A stretch of DNA of 64,000 bases. Origin: Streptomyces rugosispiralis. Lineage in GTDB: Bacteria > Actinomycetota > Actinomycetes > Streptomycetales > Streptomycetaceae. The stretch is taken from contig NZ_JANIAA010000039.1 of the NCBI RefSeq assembly GCF_024505145.1, positions 1 to 64,000 of the forward strand, given 5' to 3'. The notes beneath the pieces were generated by a model. The model was not told the DNA's origin. It made no database searches and worked only from the letters and a program-made list of their open reading frames with translations. Positions 1 through 8,683 of the stretch are shown one piece after another; position 1 is the stretch's first letter; every line of letters starts with the position of its first letter. Made by a program: the position numbers and the translations under genes.

Positions 1-666
1 CGGGCGACCGCCACCGGAAAGCCGCAGCGCCGGGCGATGAGCCGGCCGCTGGCCGCCCGCCGCCTGGCGCCCGCACGGTATGACCGGCTGCTGCGCCACG
101 CCGCGGCCACCGCACGCCATCTGCTGGACTCCGGGACGGACGATCCGGCCCTGCGGTCCCTCGCCGAACACAGCGCCGCCCGGCACGCCGGGACCGGGGA
201 GGAGACCGTCCTGGCCGCCTACGATTTCCTGCGCGAGCACTGGCACGCCCCCGATGACGCGGAACTCGCCCGTGCCAAGGCGCGGTGGCGCGCGAGGCTG
301 CTCGCCGCGTGGCCGTTCTCGGTGCACGGGGAACTGGCCGCGGAGCTGGCCGCCCGGCACGGTGTCGAGGAGGGGCCGGTGCCGTGGGGCGTCGAGACCC
401 GCCTCGACGGCGGCGCACTGCTCCTCCTGCCGCACGGGCCCGCGCCGGGTGGCCCTGCCAGGCCGCTGGGCCCGCTGCTGTCCTTCCTCGGTGTCGGTGG
501 CGGCGGGGGAACCGACCGCTGGGAGTGGCTGTCCCGGCAGCGGGAGGACGGAACATCCCTGACCGGCTGCTCGGTGCTCCGCGCCGGGCGGCACGACGCG
601 GGCGGCGTCCTCTGGGCGCGCCGCCTCGGTTCCGGTCCGAACGAGCACACGGGAGCGACAGGATGA
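1..666 (+). CDS. Unknown protein, open at the left edge
   Basis: The frame is open from the first base, so the gene may begin outside the window. The first ATG inside is at 37 but has no ribosome binding site in front of it; from there the product is 209 aa. I do not recognise the family. The protein is rich in Ala, Arg and Leu, with a probable helical first half and a Gly run (GGGGG) near residue 155. It has no signal peptide or membrane segment. Its stop overlaps the next start (ATGA, 663-666), so the two genes are translationally coupled. With an MbtH gene downstream, a place in a non-ribosomal peptide cluster is inferred. Confidence 0.6.
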   Translation, partial: RATATGKPQRRAMSRPLAARRLAPARYDRLLRHAAATARHLLDSGTDDPALRSLAEHSAARHAGTGEETVLAAYDFLREHWHAPDDAELARAKARWRARLLAAWPFSVHGELAAELAARHGVEEGPVPWGVETRLDGGALLLLPHGPAPGGPARPLGPLLSFLGVGGGGGTDRWEWLSRQREDGTSLTGCSVLRAGRHDAGGVLWARRLGSGPNEHTGATG

Positions 667-1466
667 CCCAGACCACCCAGACCACCCAGACCACCCAGAC
701 CGCCCAGACCGCCCAGACCGCCGGCCGGATGAAGCGGTCGCCCGACCACGAGGACGAGATCCTCGACGTCCGAGGTCACCGGGACCCCGACCGCAACCGG
801 CTCACCCCGGTGGTGCAACTGCCCCCGGAGACGGCCCTGGCCGTCGTCGACGCGCTGTCCGGGCTGGTCCGGGCGGCCCACCGGGACGAGGGGGAGCGAC
901 CCGCGCCGGCGGGCGAGCTGAAGCGGGCGCAGGTCTTCGAGGAGGGCGATGTCTTCATGGTGGAGCCGCCCTTCCCGGGCTTCTTCGCCGACCGCTACCT
1001 CATGGACTTCTACGACACCGCCGCACGCGAGATCTGTTCGCGCATGCACCTGCACACCGGGCTGCGGTTCGTGCGGATGATGACCGGTCCGGACACCACG
1101 ATCCGCGTGTCCAGCCTGTCGCCGATCACCGTCCGCCCACCGACGGGAGGCTTCGCAGCGCTGTCATGTTTCGCCGACGACTTGCCCGGCACCCCCGACG
1201 GGGTGCGCCGCGAGCGGCACAATGTGATCGTGCCGCCCAACTCCTGGGTGGACATGCAGATACCACGCGGAGTCTCACACCAGTTCAACGCGGCCGGCCC
1301 GAACGCGGTCATCGACTCGGTGCACCCGGAGGAGTCCATCGAGACCCTCCGGGAAGGGATGTCGGGCTACCGGATGATGGCGCAGACCATCTTCCTCGCC
1401 AAGGACAGGAGCCCCGCCGCCACCTGCGCCGACACCGGCGCGCCGGGGACGACCTCGCCACGCTGA
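663..1466 (+). CDS. Cupin-fold protein, probable biosynthetic enzyme
   Basis: 267 aa starting at the ATG that overlaps the upstream stop. The N-terminus is a TQT/TQA repeat of about 20 residues. The conserved-looking part is residues 75-255. The stretch VIVPPNSWVDMQIPRGVSHQF has the Pro-Arg-Gly-x-x-His pattern of a cupin beta-barrel metal site, with a further His in SVHPEES. This suggests a non-haem iron oxygenase-like or cupin-like protein, but the metal ligands cannot be assigned with certainty. It lies between an unknown protein and an MbtH gene, consistent with tailoring of a peptide natural product. Substrate and reaction are unknown. Confidence 0.65.
   Translation: MTQTTQTTQTTQTAQTAQTAGRMKRSPDHEDEILDVRGHRDPDRNRLTPVVQLPPETALAVVDALSGLVRAAHRDEGERPAPAGELKRAQVFEEGDVFMVEPPFPGFFADRYLMDFYDTAAREICSRMHLHTGLRFVRMMTGPDTTIRVSSLSPITVRPPTGGFAALSCFADDLPGTPDGVRRERHNVIVPPNSWVDMQIPRGVSHQFNAAGPNAVIDSVHPEESIETLREGMSGYRMMAQTIFLAKDRSPAATCADTGAPGTTSPR
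666..719 (+). repeat. Six 9-bp tandem repeats in coding sequence
   Basis: Four copies of acccagacc followed by two of gcccagacc, directly after the start codon of the cupin gene. They encode T-Q-T/A-Q-T without shifting frame. It is one of four 9-bp minisatellites in this window. Confidence 0.9.
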
Positions 1467-1582
1467 GCCATACGGGCCGAGCCCCACGGCCGCCGGACCG
1501 GCTTCTCCGCCCCGACCCTCCCGCCCCTCCCGACCCCCTACCCCCCTACCCTCCCCGACCCCGCAGAGATCGGCAGGAAGAC

Positions 1583-1798
1583 GTGAACCCTTTCGACGAC
1601 CCGGACGGCACCTTCCTCGTCGTGGTCAACGACCAGAACCAGCACGCCCTGTGGCCCACCTTCGCCCCGGTGCCCGACGGATGGCATGAGGCGCACCCGG
1701 CCGCACCCCGGGACGTGTGCCTGGACCACATCGAGCACACCTGGACCGACCTCGCACCCGGCCATCCGACCCGCCCCACGGATCCGGCCACCGGCTGA
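1583..1798 (+). CDS. MbtH-like protein
   Basis: 71 aa from a GTG start with the binding site AGGAAG five bases upstream. MbtH-like proteins bind the adenylation domains of non-ribosomal peptide synthetases and help them fold and act. The family signature is clear: NPFDDPDGTFLVVVND at the start, then H-x-LWP, VPDGW and the C-terminal CLDHIEHTWTDL. Length matches the family (60-75 aa). The gene ends the plus-strand cluster and is followed by a strong hairpin. No synthetase is inside the window, so it would have to lie to the left. Confidence 0.95.
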   Translation: MNPFDDPDGTFLVVVNDQNQHALWPTFAPVPDGWHEAHPAAPRDVCLDHIEHTWTDLAPGHPTRPTDPATG

Positions 1799-1869
1799 GC
1801 CGAGGCCACCGGCCGGCCGATGGTCCGGTCAGGGCTGGGGGCGAGTCGCGTCGCCCGCTCGGCGGCGGA

Positions 1870-1900
1870 ACGGCCCGGGTCGTCGACCCGGGCCGTCTTG
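1870..1900. terminator. Hairpin terminator between convergent genes
   Basis: A perfect 12-bp stem (ACGGCCCGGGTC at 1870-1881 pairing with 1885-1896) with a GTC loop, followed by CTTG. It sits between the MbtH gene and the oppositely oriented RTX gene and could serve both. Confidence 0.75.
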
Positions 1901-1944
1901 TCGCTCAGGTCCCTGGGGGTCCCGTGCGGTTTCTTGAGGTCCCC

Positions 1945-2772
1945 TCAGAACCCTTCGGGCATGGATCCGTCCTGGTCGATAACGTTGTCGCCGGGGCCGC
2001 CGTCGATGTCGTCCTGGCCGGGGCCGCCGAAGAGGTAGTCGTTGCCCGGTCCGCCCTTGATGATGTCGTCGCCCTCTCCACCGTCGATCGAGTCATCGTT
2101 GCCGGCGCCGTCGAGGTAGTCGTTACCGGGGCCGCCGTAGATCTCGTTGGCCACGTCATTGCCGATGACGGTGTCGTCGCCGTCCCCGGCCCACACCGCG
2201 AACGAGTCGGTGATGGTGTCGTTGCCGCCGTTGCCGTTGGCGTTGGTCGCGTGGCTGATGGTGTCGTCGCCGTCGCCGCCCACCGCGACGGAGGCGCCGA
2301 TGATGGTGTCGTCCCCGGTCCCGCCGTCGACGTTCACATCGCCGCCGGAGATCCTGGCGCTGTCATTGCCGTCGCCGAGTTCGACGTTGCCCTGGTCGCC
2401 GCCGTGGTCCGGGTCGGGGACGGGGACGGTGCAGGTCACATACGTCAGGTCGGTGGCGGTGGGGTGGGTGCAGCCGGTGCCGGCGGTGATCTCGACAACG
2501 TCGTCGATGCCGAAGGTCAGCGTGGTGTCGGTCTCGCTGACCCGCTTGATGGTGAGCTTGTTGGTCTGGCCGTCGGCCGCCGTGTAGGCCATCACTCCGT
2601 CGGTGACGGTCACGGTGGCCGGCGACGCGGCCGACGACACCGGTGACGACGACGCGGGCGAGGTGGCGGCCTGGGCGTTCCAGGCGAAGAGTCCGGTGCT
2701 GGCCGCGACGGCCAGTAAGGCGGCGACGCCGACCGGGCGGACGCGGCGGGAACGCGGGCCAAGGGTGGACAC
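1945..2772 (-). CDS. Secreted RTX-type calcium-binding protein
   Basis: 275 aa from a GTG with GGAGG seven bases upstream; an ATG 39 bases further out has no binding site. Residues 1-35 form a signal peptide (basic N-terminus, hydrophobic core LLAVAASTGLFAW, then AQA). Residues 60-130 form a short beta-rich domain with one Cys pair. Residues 140-270 contain about nine GGxGxD-type nonapeptides (for example GGPGNDYLDG and GGEGDDIIKG), the calcium-binding beta-roll of RTX proteins. It has no catalytic domain and no type I secretion genes nearby, so export is presumably through Sec. The role is unknown; an extracellular calcium-dependent binding protein is the likeliest reading. Confidence 0.85.
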   Translation of the reverse strand: MSTLGPRSRRVRPVGVAALLAVAASTGLFAWNAQAATSPASSSPVSSAASPATVTVTDGVMAYTAADGQTNKLTIKRVSETDTTLTFGIDDVVEITAGTGCTHPTATDLTYVTCTVPVPDPDHGGDQGNVELGDGNDSARISGGDVNVDGGTGDDTIIGASVAVGGDGDDTISHATNANGNGGNDTITDSFAVWAGDGDDTVIGNDVANEIYGGPGNDYLDGAGNDDSIDGGEGDDIIKGGPGNDYLFGGPGQDDIDGGPGDNVIDQDGSMPEGF

Positions 2773-3610
2773 GAAAAGCCTCCGTGGGAAGTGGATCTGA
2801 TTTCCGATCACCCGTTTCGACGTGGAAAATCCGCGCGGGGTTGTGCCACTCCCATGCCCTGTTCACCGATCTTCTCGAATTCCCATTTCGCGTTCAGCTC
2901 TACGACACCGGGAATTCTCTCCGCGTTGCCGGAAGGTGCCTTCTGTGGGCGTCGGGAACTCCGGTGAGTCCCGGAACCGGGCGGCGGAGGCCGTACGGGG
3001 CATCGCACAAGGCACCCGCTCCCTTCCTGACAACCGGTTCGTGGCCGCTCGTGCCGGCGGGCCGACGCGGTTCCATCTCCGCCACGTGGCTCAGCAATCC
3101 GCACTCCGCCCGTGCCGTCGGGTATGGCGGTATGGGCGGGAGCACACCCTCTCGCCGCCGTAGGCCGGACACGGAGCGGGAGAGCGCGGATGGCGATCGT
3201 GGCTCTCACGCCGGTCCGCTGAGGGGGAGCACCGGCCCTCGCTCGCCCTCGGCGGACCGGTCATCCTCGGGGCACACCTGTGCGCAGGTCCATCCGACGC
3301 CCCACGTACGCCTGGCAGCCGCGGTACGGAGGGGACCACCGGGCGGTCTCGGACTGCCGTGCCGTGATGAAGCGGCTGTGGAATCCGGCAAACGGCCGTG
3401 GGTTCGAGTTCTCCGAACGGGGCTCGTCGCCGAACCGAAGGGTGGTGCGGCCGTAACCGTACTCGGGCGAGCGTGGATTTGCCTGGGGTGCACAGAATTT
3501 GCCTGGGGTGGACAGAACGGGAGCACTGAATCTCGGCCCGGCGAGGGGCGCTCTTCGAGCTCCCGGTAGCGTCACGGGAACATTCGCACCGAAGGAGAAG
3601 GCAGCCACTC
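2773..3610. other. Long intergenic region
   Basis: About 840 bases with no coding sequence I can support. It must hold the promoter of the RTX gene at its left end and that of cadD at its right end. The only structure seen is the 20-bp tandem repeat at 3477-3516. Confidence 0.5.
3477..3516 (+). repeat. 20-bp tandem direct repeat upstream of cadD
   Basis: Two adjoining copies of atttgcctggggtgcacaga with a single c/g difference, 95 bases before the cadD start. The 20-bp phase equals about two helical turns, so two regulator dimers on one face of the DNA is a possible use. Confidence 0.7.
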
Positions 3611-4207
3611 GTGAACCTGGGCATCGTCGGGCAGGCCGCCGGGCTGTTCGCCGTCACCAACATCGACGACATCCTGATCCTGTCCCTGTTCTTCGCCCAG
3701 GGCGCCGGACATCACGGCTCCGCCCGCCGGATCGTCATCGGCCAATACCTCGGCTTCGCCGCCATCCTCGCCGTGGCGGTCGCCGCCGCGTTCGGCGCCA
3801 CCTTCCTGCCCGAGTCGGCCATCCCCTACCTAGGCCTCCTGCCCCTCGCCCTCGGTCTGAAGGCGGCCTGGCAGGCGTGGAAGCACCGCGACGACGAGGA
3901 CGGCGAGCAGGAGACGACGGAGGGCGGGCCGAAGGTGCTGGAGGTCGCCGCCGTCACCTTCGCCAACGGCGGCGACAACATCGGCGTCTACGTCCCCGTC
4001 TTCGCCACCGCCGGAGTCGGCGGCATGAGCGTGTACGTGATCGTCTTCCTCATGCTGGTGGCCGTGTGGTGCTTCGCGGGCCGCTTCTTCGCCACCCGCC
4101 CCGTCATCGCCAAGGCCCTCAGCCGCTGGGGACACATCCTGCTGCCGCTGGTCCTGATCGCCATCGGCCTGCTCATCCTCATCGAAGGCGGCGCCTTCGG
4201 CCGGTAA
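3611..4207 (+). CDS. cadD: CadD-family cation (cadmium) resistance transporter
   Basis: 198 aa from a GTG with GAAGGAGAAGG upstream. CadD proteins are inner-membrane transporters linked to cadmium resistance. The two hallmark segments are present: NIDDILILSLFF near residue 17 and FANGGDNIGVYVPVF near residue 117. About six hydrophobic segments are visible, split by a charged loop (KHRDDEDGEQE) around residues 92-105. A single-gene unit is likely; the tandem repeat upstream is a candidate control site. The transported ion is inferred from the family, and no ArsR-type metal sensor gene is adjacent. Confidence 0.88.
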   Translation: MNLGIVGQAAGLFAVTNIDDILILSLFFAQGAGHHGSARRIVIGQYLGFAAILAVAVAAAFGATFLPESAIPYLGLLPLALGLKAAWQAWKHRDDEDGEQETTEGGPKVLEVAAVTFANGGDNIGVYVPVFATAGVGGMSVYVIVFLMLVAVWCFAGRFFATRPVIAKALSRWGHILLPLVLIAIGLLILIEGGAFGR

Positions 4208-4240
4208 GCCTCGGGCGGGGCCGGTAAGCCTCGGGCGGGC
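4201..4240 (+). repeat. 20-bp duplication across the cadD stop codon
   Basis: Two adjoining copies of ccggtaagcctcgggcggg plus g/c. The first contains the cadD stop, the second lies just after it. It looks like a recent slip duplication. Confidence 0.85.
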
Positions 4241-4517
4241 TTCGCGGACCTCATCATGCGCCGGATCCACCGAGGTGACCGGGCCTTCAGCCGCGGTGCG
4301 GTGGTGCTGTCCGCGAGCATCGGCCCGAACCAGGTGTTCGGCTCGGCGGCCATCGGTTCGGGGAAGTCGGCGGTGACCTCACAGCACCAGGGCACCACCG
4401 CACCGTGGCCTGTGCGGCGGTACGGCACCCTGCCGTCGCTCGAATGAGCGTTTGGTGGGCGATTCACAAGCGATCGACGCGCGATTTCGCGGTAGGGTGT
4501 GGTGCGGAGGTGAGTTC
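4241..4517. other. Intergenic region before tap
   Basis: About 280 bases without a supportable gene. It should contain the tap promoter. Both strands give short open frames, none with a recognisable family. Confidence 0.4.
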
Positions 4518-6806
4518 TTGTCCAGCGAGGAAGAGCTGTTCAGTGCCGTTGACGCGCTGCTGGAGCAGGCCGTGCGGGATCCGCTGCCGGAGCCCGCGGA
4601 GCGCAAGCGTCTGCGCGAGGCGGCCGGCCTGACGCAGGACCAGGTCGCGGAGGCTCTGGGGACCCGGCGCGAGGCGGTGGGGAACTGGGAGGCCGGCCGT
4701 ACCGAGCCGCGGCCGCCGAAGCGTGCCGCATACGCCCGGCTCCTCGAGGGCCTCGCTGCCCGCTTCCCCGCGCCCGGGCCCGGGCCGACCGGCGGCACCT
4801 CGACCGCGAGTGCCGGCCCAACCACCGTGCCCGCCGGAGAGTCGGCAGTGCCCGAGGCGCTCACCGGCCCCGCGTCGCGGCCCCCGGCCAAGACGCCTTC
4901 GGAGACCACCGCACCGCCCACCGTCACCGCACCGCCCACCGTCACCGCACCGCCCACCGTCACCGCTCCGGCCGCCGCGGTACGCCCGGCGGCCGCCTCC
5001 AGGCCGACGTCGACGTCCCGGCGCCCGGGGGCGAAGACCGCGGCCCCGGGGAAGAGCACCGCGGCGGCTGCCGATCCGCGGTTCGCCCACGGCCCACTCG
5101 CCGTCATCGACGCCGATGCCGACCGTAAGGTCGTGGCGTACTGCGTCGACGGTCTGGTCCTGGACGTGCCCGCCAAGTCCCTCCCGTCATTGGTGGAATG
5201 GGCGTTGACGGAGGCGCGGCTCGGCGCGCCGCGTCTGCACCGCTCGGGGAAGGACGCGGACCCGCTGCTCGTGTTCACCGAGGCGGCGCTGGAGCGGTAC
5301 GGAGTGCCGATGACGCTGTCGGAGGCCGAACGGCTCGCCGGGCGACTGCCGGAGGACCACAAGGTCATCAAGCAGCTGGCGCGGGCCGACTGGAAGCTGA
5401 CCAAGCGCGGCTTCGGCCCGTGGGCGCGGATCTACCGCCCGGCGCGGGGTTCGGAACGCGCCTGCGTCCAGCTGTGCATCCCGTCCTGGCACGCGCTGGA
5501 CTCCCGTCACTGGGGCACCGCAGCCCAGCTGCCACCGGCGGAACTGGCCCGGCTCCTGGGCACGTACGCGTCCCGGGTGATCACGCCGCTCGGCTCCACC
5601 GCCGTCACCGGTCTGGAGCTGATGACCGCACTGCATCCGCCGACCCGTGCCTCCAAGCCCGATGCCGACGGCAAGCGGCACTCCGAGCACAACCCCGGCT
5701 CGCTGGGCACGGAACAGGTCGCCTGCGCGCCGTGTGAGGCCCCGGACGGGCACCCGCTGCTGGCGGACCTGCCGCGCTTCCACGTCCGCGGCCCCGGCGA
5801 GAAGCTGTTCGAGGAGGCGTACGACTGGGCACGGCCGATGACGGACGCCGAATGCACCCTGCGGCACCTGGTCGGCATCGATGTGAACATGGCCTTCGCC
5901 GCCGGAGCGAACGGCCTCGTGGTCGGCCTCGGTGCGCCGGCGCACCGCAAGGCACCGGCGTTCGACCCCAGGCTGCCCGGCTCATGGCTCGTCGACCTGT
6001 CCCACGTCGACCTGTCCCGCGTGAAGGTCGGCAAGGACAAGTGGGCGGACCTGGACGCCGGTCTGCTGCCCAGCCCGTTCACGCCCAAGGGCGAGCGCCC
6101 CGACGGCCCGGCCTGGTACGCCACGCCCACCGTCGCCTACGCGGTGGAGCTCGGCTACGAGGTGCACCCGATCGAGGCGTGGGTGCGCTACGACAACGGC
6201 CGCTACCTGGACGCCTGGTACGACCGGCTGCGTGCCGCCTACCTCGCGACGATGGCCGACCTCGGCGTCGACGCGGACCTGACACCGGCGGACTTCCTTG
6301 CGGCCATGGACGGCTACAAGGAACGTGACCCCGAGCTGGCGATCGTCGTCTCGGCGATCAAGGCGACGGTCAAGGGCGGCCTGGGCAAGCTGCGCGAACG
6401 TCCCCGGGGCGAGGGGTGGCGGCCGGGCGAGCCGTGGCGGGCCCTGTCCCGCCCGACCTGGCGGCCGGACATCCGCGCGGCGGTCATCTCCCGCACGCGC
6501 GTCAACCTCCACCGCAAGATCGTCAAGCACGCGGCGTTCACCGGGCAGTACCCGGTCGCGATCCTGTCCGACTGCGTCGTGTACGCGGCCGACGGCACCA
6601 GCCCGCTGGACTTCCTGCCCTACCGGGACGGCAGGCCGCTGCCCGGCGGCTTCAAGCTCGGCATCAACCCGGGCCTGGTCAAGCACGAGGGCACCCAGAC
6701 CGTCCTGTGGGGCGAGGGCGTCCGCGAGCAGTTCAACGCCCCGGAGCTCAACCTCGCCCGGTACATCAAGGACGGCACCGTCACCGATGTCGACAACGGA
6801 GAGTAG
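4518..6806 (+). CDS. tap: Telomere-associated protein Tap
   Basis: 762 aa if translation starts at the TTG at 4518, which has GGAGG seven bases upstream and gives the family-like beginning SSEEELFSAVDALL. Longer starts (GTG 4497, ATG 4452) lack a good binding site. Tap binds the single-stranded 3-prime overhang of Streptomyces linear replicons and recruits the terminal protein to it. An XRE-type helix-turn-helix lies at about residues 30-78 (AAGLTQDQVAEALG). A Pro/Ala/Thr linker with an 18-bp repeat follows at 80-195, then the large conserved region. tpg follows after 12 bases, the standard order. Identification rests on family resemblance plus this neighbour. Confidence 0.92.
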   Translation: MSSEEELFSAVDALLEQAVRDPLPEPAERKRLREAAGLTQDQVAEALGTRREAVGNWEAGRTEPRPPKRAAYARLLEGLAARFPAPGPGPTGGTSTASAGPTTVPAGESAVPEALTGPASRPPAKTPSETTAPPTVTAPPTVTAPPTVTAPAAAVRPAAASRPTSTSRRPGAKTAAPGKSTAAAADPRFAHGPLAVIDADADRKVVAYCVDGLVLDVPAKSLPSLVEWALTEARLGAPRLHRSGKDADPLLVFTEAALERYGVPMTLSEAERLAGRLPEDHKVIKQLARADWKLTKRGFGPWARIYRPARGSERACVQLCIPSWHALDSRHWGTAAQLPPAELARLLGTYASRVITPLGSTAVTGLELMTALHPPTRASKPDADGKRHSEHNPGSLGTEQVACAPCEAPDGHPLLADLPRFHVRGPGEKLFEEAYDWARPMTDAECTLRHLVGIDVNMAFAAGANGLVVGLGAPAHRKAPAFDPRLPGSWLVDLSHVDLSRVKVGKDKWADLDAGLLPSPFTPKGERPDGPAWYATPTVAYAVELGYEVHPIEAWVRYDNGRYLDAWYDRLRAAYLATMADLGVDADLTPADFLAAMDGYKERDPELAIVVSAIKATVKGGLGKLRERPRGEGWRPGEPWRALSRPTWRPDIRAAVISRTRVNLHRKIVKHAAFTGQYPVAILSDCVVYAADGTSPLDFLPYRDGRPLPGGFKLGINPGLVKHEGTQTVLWGEGVREQFNAPELNLARYIKDGTVTDVDNGE
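4911..4964 (+). repeat. Three 18-bp tandem repeats in the Tap linker
   Basis: Three exact copies of gcaccgcccaccgtcacc. They encode repeated APPTVT in the flexible linker between the helix-turn-helix and the main domain, and keep the reading frame. Confidence 0.95.
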
Positions 6807-6818
6807 GAGAAGGCGACG

Positions 6819-7376
6819 ATGAGCCTGTTCGGGGACGGCCTGGACGCCGCGGTACAGAAGTCCTTCACCCGCCCGGCGCCCAAGAGCGCACCCGCGCAGA
6901 TGCGCTACCTGGTCAAGCAGCTCAAGGGCACCAGGGCGGTCGCCCAACTGCTGCGGGTCTCCCAGCGCACCGTCGAACGGTATGTGAGGGGCCAGATCAA
7001 AAAGCCCCGCCCCGATCTCGCCGCGCGCCTGGAGCGCGAGGTGAAGGCCCGGTGGCAGCCGCAGATCCGGGCCAAGGCCCGGCAGAAGGCCGCGACGACC
7101 GCCGGCATCGTCATCGACACCCGCGCCCGGCTCGGCTACACCGCGCCGATCGGGACGACGGACCAGGACCGCCTCCGGCACCTGACCGTCGCCCTGCCAC
7201 CCCAGTACGCCGCCCGTCTCTTCGAGGCCCAGGAGGCCGGCGCGGGCGACCAGCGGCTCAAGGAGATCGCCGCCGAAGCGCTCAAGGAGATCTACTTCCA
7301 GGACAACGGCCGCCGCGCCGGCCAGCTGGAGGAGGTCCGCTTCACGGACATCGAGCACCTGGAGTTCGACCTGTAG
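6819..7376 (+). CDS. tpg: Terminal protein Tpg
   Basis: 185 aa, matching the usual 184-185 aa of Tpg. The ATG has AGGAGAAGG upstream. Tpg is bound covalently to the 5-prime ends of linear Streptomyces chromosomes and plasmids and primes end patching. The sequence has the family start MSLFGDGL, a helix-turn-helix at about 38-72 (VAQLLRVSQRTVERYV, then KKPRPDLAARLE) and the closing FTDIEHLEFDL. Thr114 (in GTTDQD) occupies the position reported to receive the first deoxynucleotide. It forms an operon with tap. Together they point to a linear replicon, with the gene pair often located near the ends. Confidence 0.95.
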   Translation: MSLFGDGLDAAVQKSFTRPAPKSAPAQMRYLVKQLKGTRAVAQLLRVSQRTVERYVRGQIKKPRPDLAARLEREVKARWQPQIRAKARQKAATTAGIVIDTRARLGYTAPIGTTDQDRLRHLTVALPPQYAARLFEAQEAGAGDQRLKEIAAEALKEIYFQDNGRRAGQLEEVRFTDIEHLEFDL

Positions 7377-7415
7377 CAGCCGCACTCCTTCCCCGGGTTG
7401 CGTTCCCCTTGTGAC

Positions 7416-7468
7416 TGAGCGTGCCAGTTGGCCGATGAGCGTTGCAGTTGGCGAGCTGAGTGCCGAGG
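7416..7468 (+). repeat. 20-bp repeat array, cluster 1
   Basis: Units begin at 7416, 7436 and 7457 (TGAGCGTGCCAGTTGGCCGA, then TGAGCGTTGCAGTTGGCGAG, then a partial unit). They lie between the tpg stop and the end of the convergent oxidoreductase gene. The same unit recurs at 8684-8745 in reverse and at 8765-8816 forward. Confidence 0.75.
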
Positions 7469-7514
7469 AGGGTGGGCGGCGGTGCGGGGCCGCCATGACC
7501 GTGGCCGTGCGGCA

Positions 7515-8561
7515 TCAGGGCAGGAGCCGCGCGAGCTCGGCCATTTCCGCATCAGGGTCCGCCCCGGGCTGGATCACGAGCTCGTTGACCCCTGACTTCT
7601 CCAGCGCGTTGATCTGCTGTCCGATCTCGTCCCTGGTACCGATCAGACCGAACTTGTCCACCAGCGATGGCACGACGAGATCGCGGTCCTCGGCGGACAG
7701 TCGGCCGAGATAATTGTGGTAGAGCGTGTGGTGGCGGTTGGGGTCGGTGGCGGTGGTACCGCGCAGGTGGAGCAGGAGGTCGACGGCCGCGGACTCCTCC
7801 TGAGACAGGGTCGCGCGGAAGGCCGGGTTCTCCACCGCGAGGATCAGTGCGCTCACCGCGATGTGCCCCATCGCGTCCTTGACGGCATCGCCGTACCGGT
7901 CCTCGCCGTCGGCGAGAACGTACAGGGAGGAGATGAGGTACGAACGCGTCTCCTCCCTGTTGCCCGCGGCCTGTGCCGCTGCCCGGCGGGCCTGGCCGAG
8001 CGCGGACCAGGCCGCGGGGTCGTGCAGCGCGAAGGAGATCATTCCTGTACCCAGGCGGCCGGCGATGGCGCCAACTTTCGGGCCGAATGCAGCCACGACG
8101 AACTCCACCGGGTCCTCGGTGTTGACGTAGCCGCCGACGTGCAGGAAGCGCACCCTGCTGGTCCGGGTTCCCTCGCGGTAGTCCGTCTCGCGGTCGGCGG
8201 TGAGATCCCGCAGGGCGGCCGTGAACGACTCCAGCTCCACCATCTTCGCAGGCCGCATGCCCAGCGTGCGGCGTGCGGTGTTGCCGGTGCCGACCCCGCA
8301 GATGACGCGGCCGGGAGCGAGGGCGTTGAGACTGCTGAGCGCCGCCGCCGCGGCGGGCGCGGAGCGCAGCGCCGGTGAGGTGACCCCGATACCGAGTTTG
8401 ATCCGGCTGGTGGACTTGGCGCAGAGCGCGAGGCTGACGAATGGATCACCATGGACCATCGGTGTGTCGTATACCCAGAAACTACTGAAGCCGAGTTCCT
8501 CCGCGCGGGCGGCCAGGTGCTCCAGACCCGGGCGCGCAGTCATGACGATGCCGGCCCGCAT
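7515..8561 (-). CDS. LLM-class (luciferase-like) flavin-dependent oxidoreductase
   Basis: 348 aa; the ATG has AGAGGG seven bases upstream. The luciferase-like family folds as a TIM barrel and uses FMN or coenzyme F420. The typical N-terminal pattern is present (LEHLAARAEELGFSSFWVYD), followed by ALCAKSTSRIKLGIGVT, the phosphate-binding-type GVGTGNTARRTLG and, late in the protein, IGTRDEIGQQINAL. The pattern resembles the F420-using branch, but the cofactor cannot be fixed from sequence alone. The gene stands alone, flanked on both sides by the 20-bp repeat clusters, so a repeat-binding regulator may control it. Substrate unknown. Confidence 0.85.
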   Translation of the reverse strand: MRAGIVMTARPGLEHLAARAEELGFSSFWVYDTPMVHGDPFVSLALCAKSTSRIKLGIGVTSPALRSAPAAAAALSSLNALAPGRVICGVGTGNTARRTLGMRPAKMVELESFTAALRDLTADRETDYREGTRTSRVRFLHVGGYVNTEDPVEFVVAAFGPKVGAIAGRLGTGMISFALHDPAAWSALGQARRAAAQAAGNREETRSYLISSLYVLADGEDRYGDAVKDAMGHIAVSALILAVENPAFRATLSQEESAAVDLLLHLRGTTATDPNRHHTLYHNYLGRLSAEDRDLVVPSLVDKFGLIGTRDEIGQQINALEKSGVNELVIQPGADPDAEMAELARLLP

Positions 8562-8683
8562 GCTGATCCCTCTCGCCGTCGGGTTCTATGGCTGAACGAC
8601 TCACGTTGCGGTCTACCCCGGTGGTGGCCGTGATCACGCCCCGTTGAGCGGTGGCTACCCGCCGGTCGGCCCTGGCCCATCGG

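Noticed and set aside
5982..7496. Long minus-strand open frame opposite tap and tpg
   Set aside because: Shadow of the GC-rich coding strand; no family pattern, and it would cover two well-identified genes.
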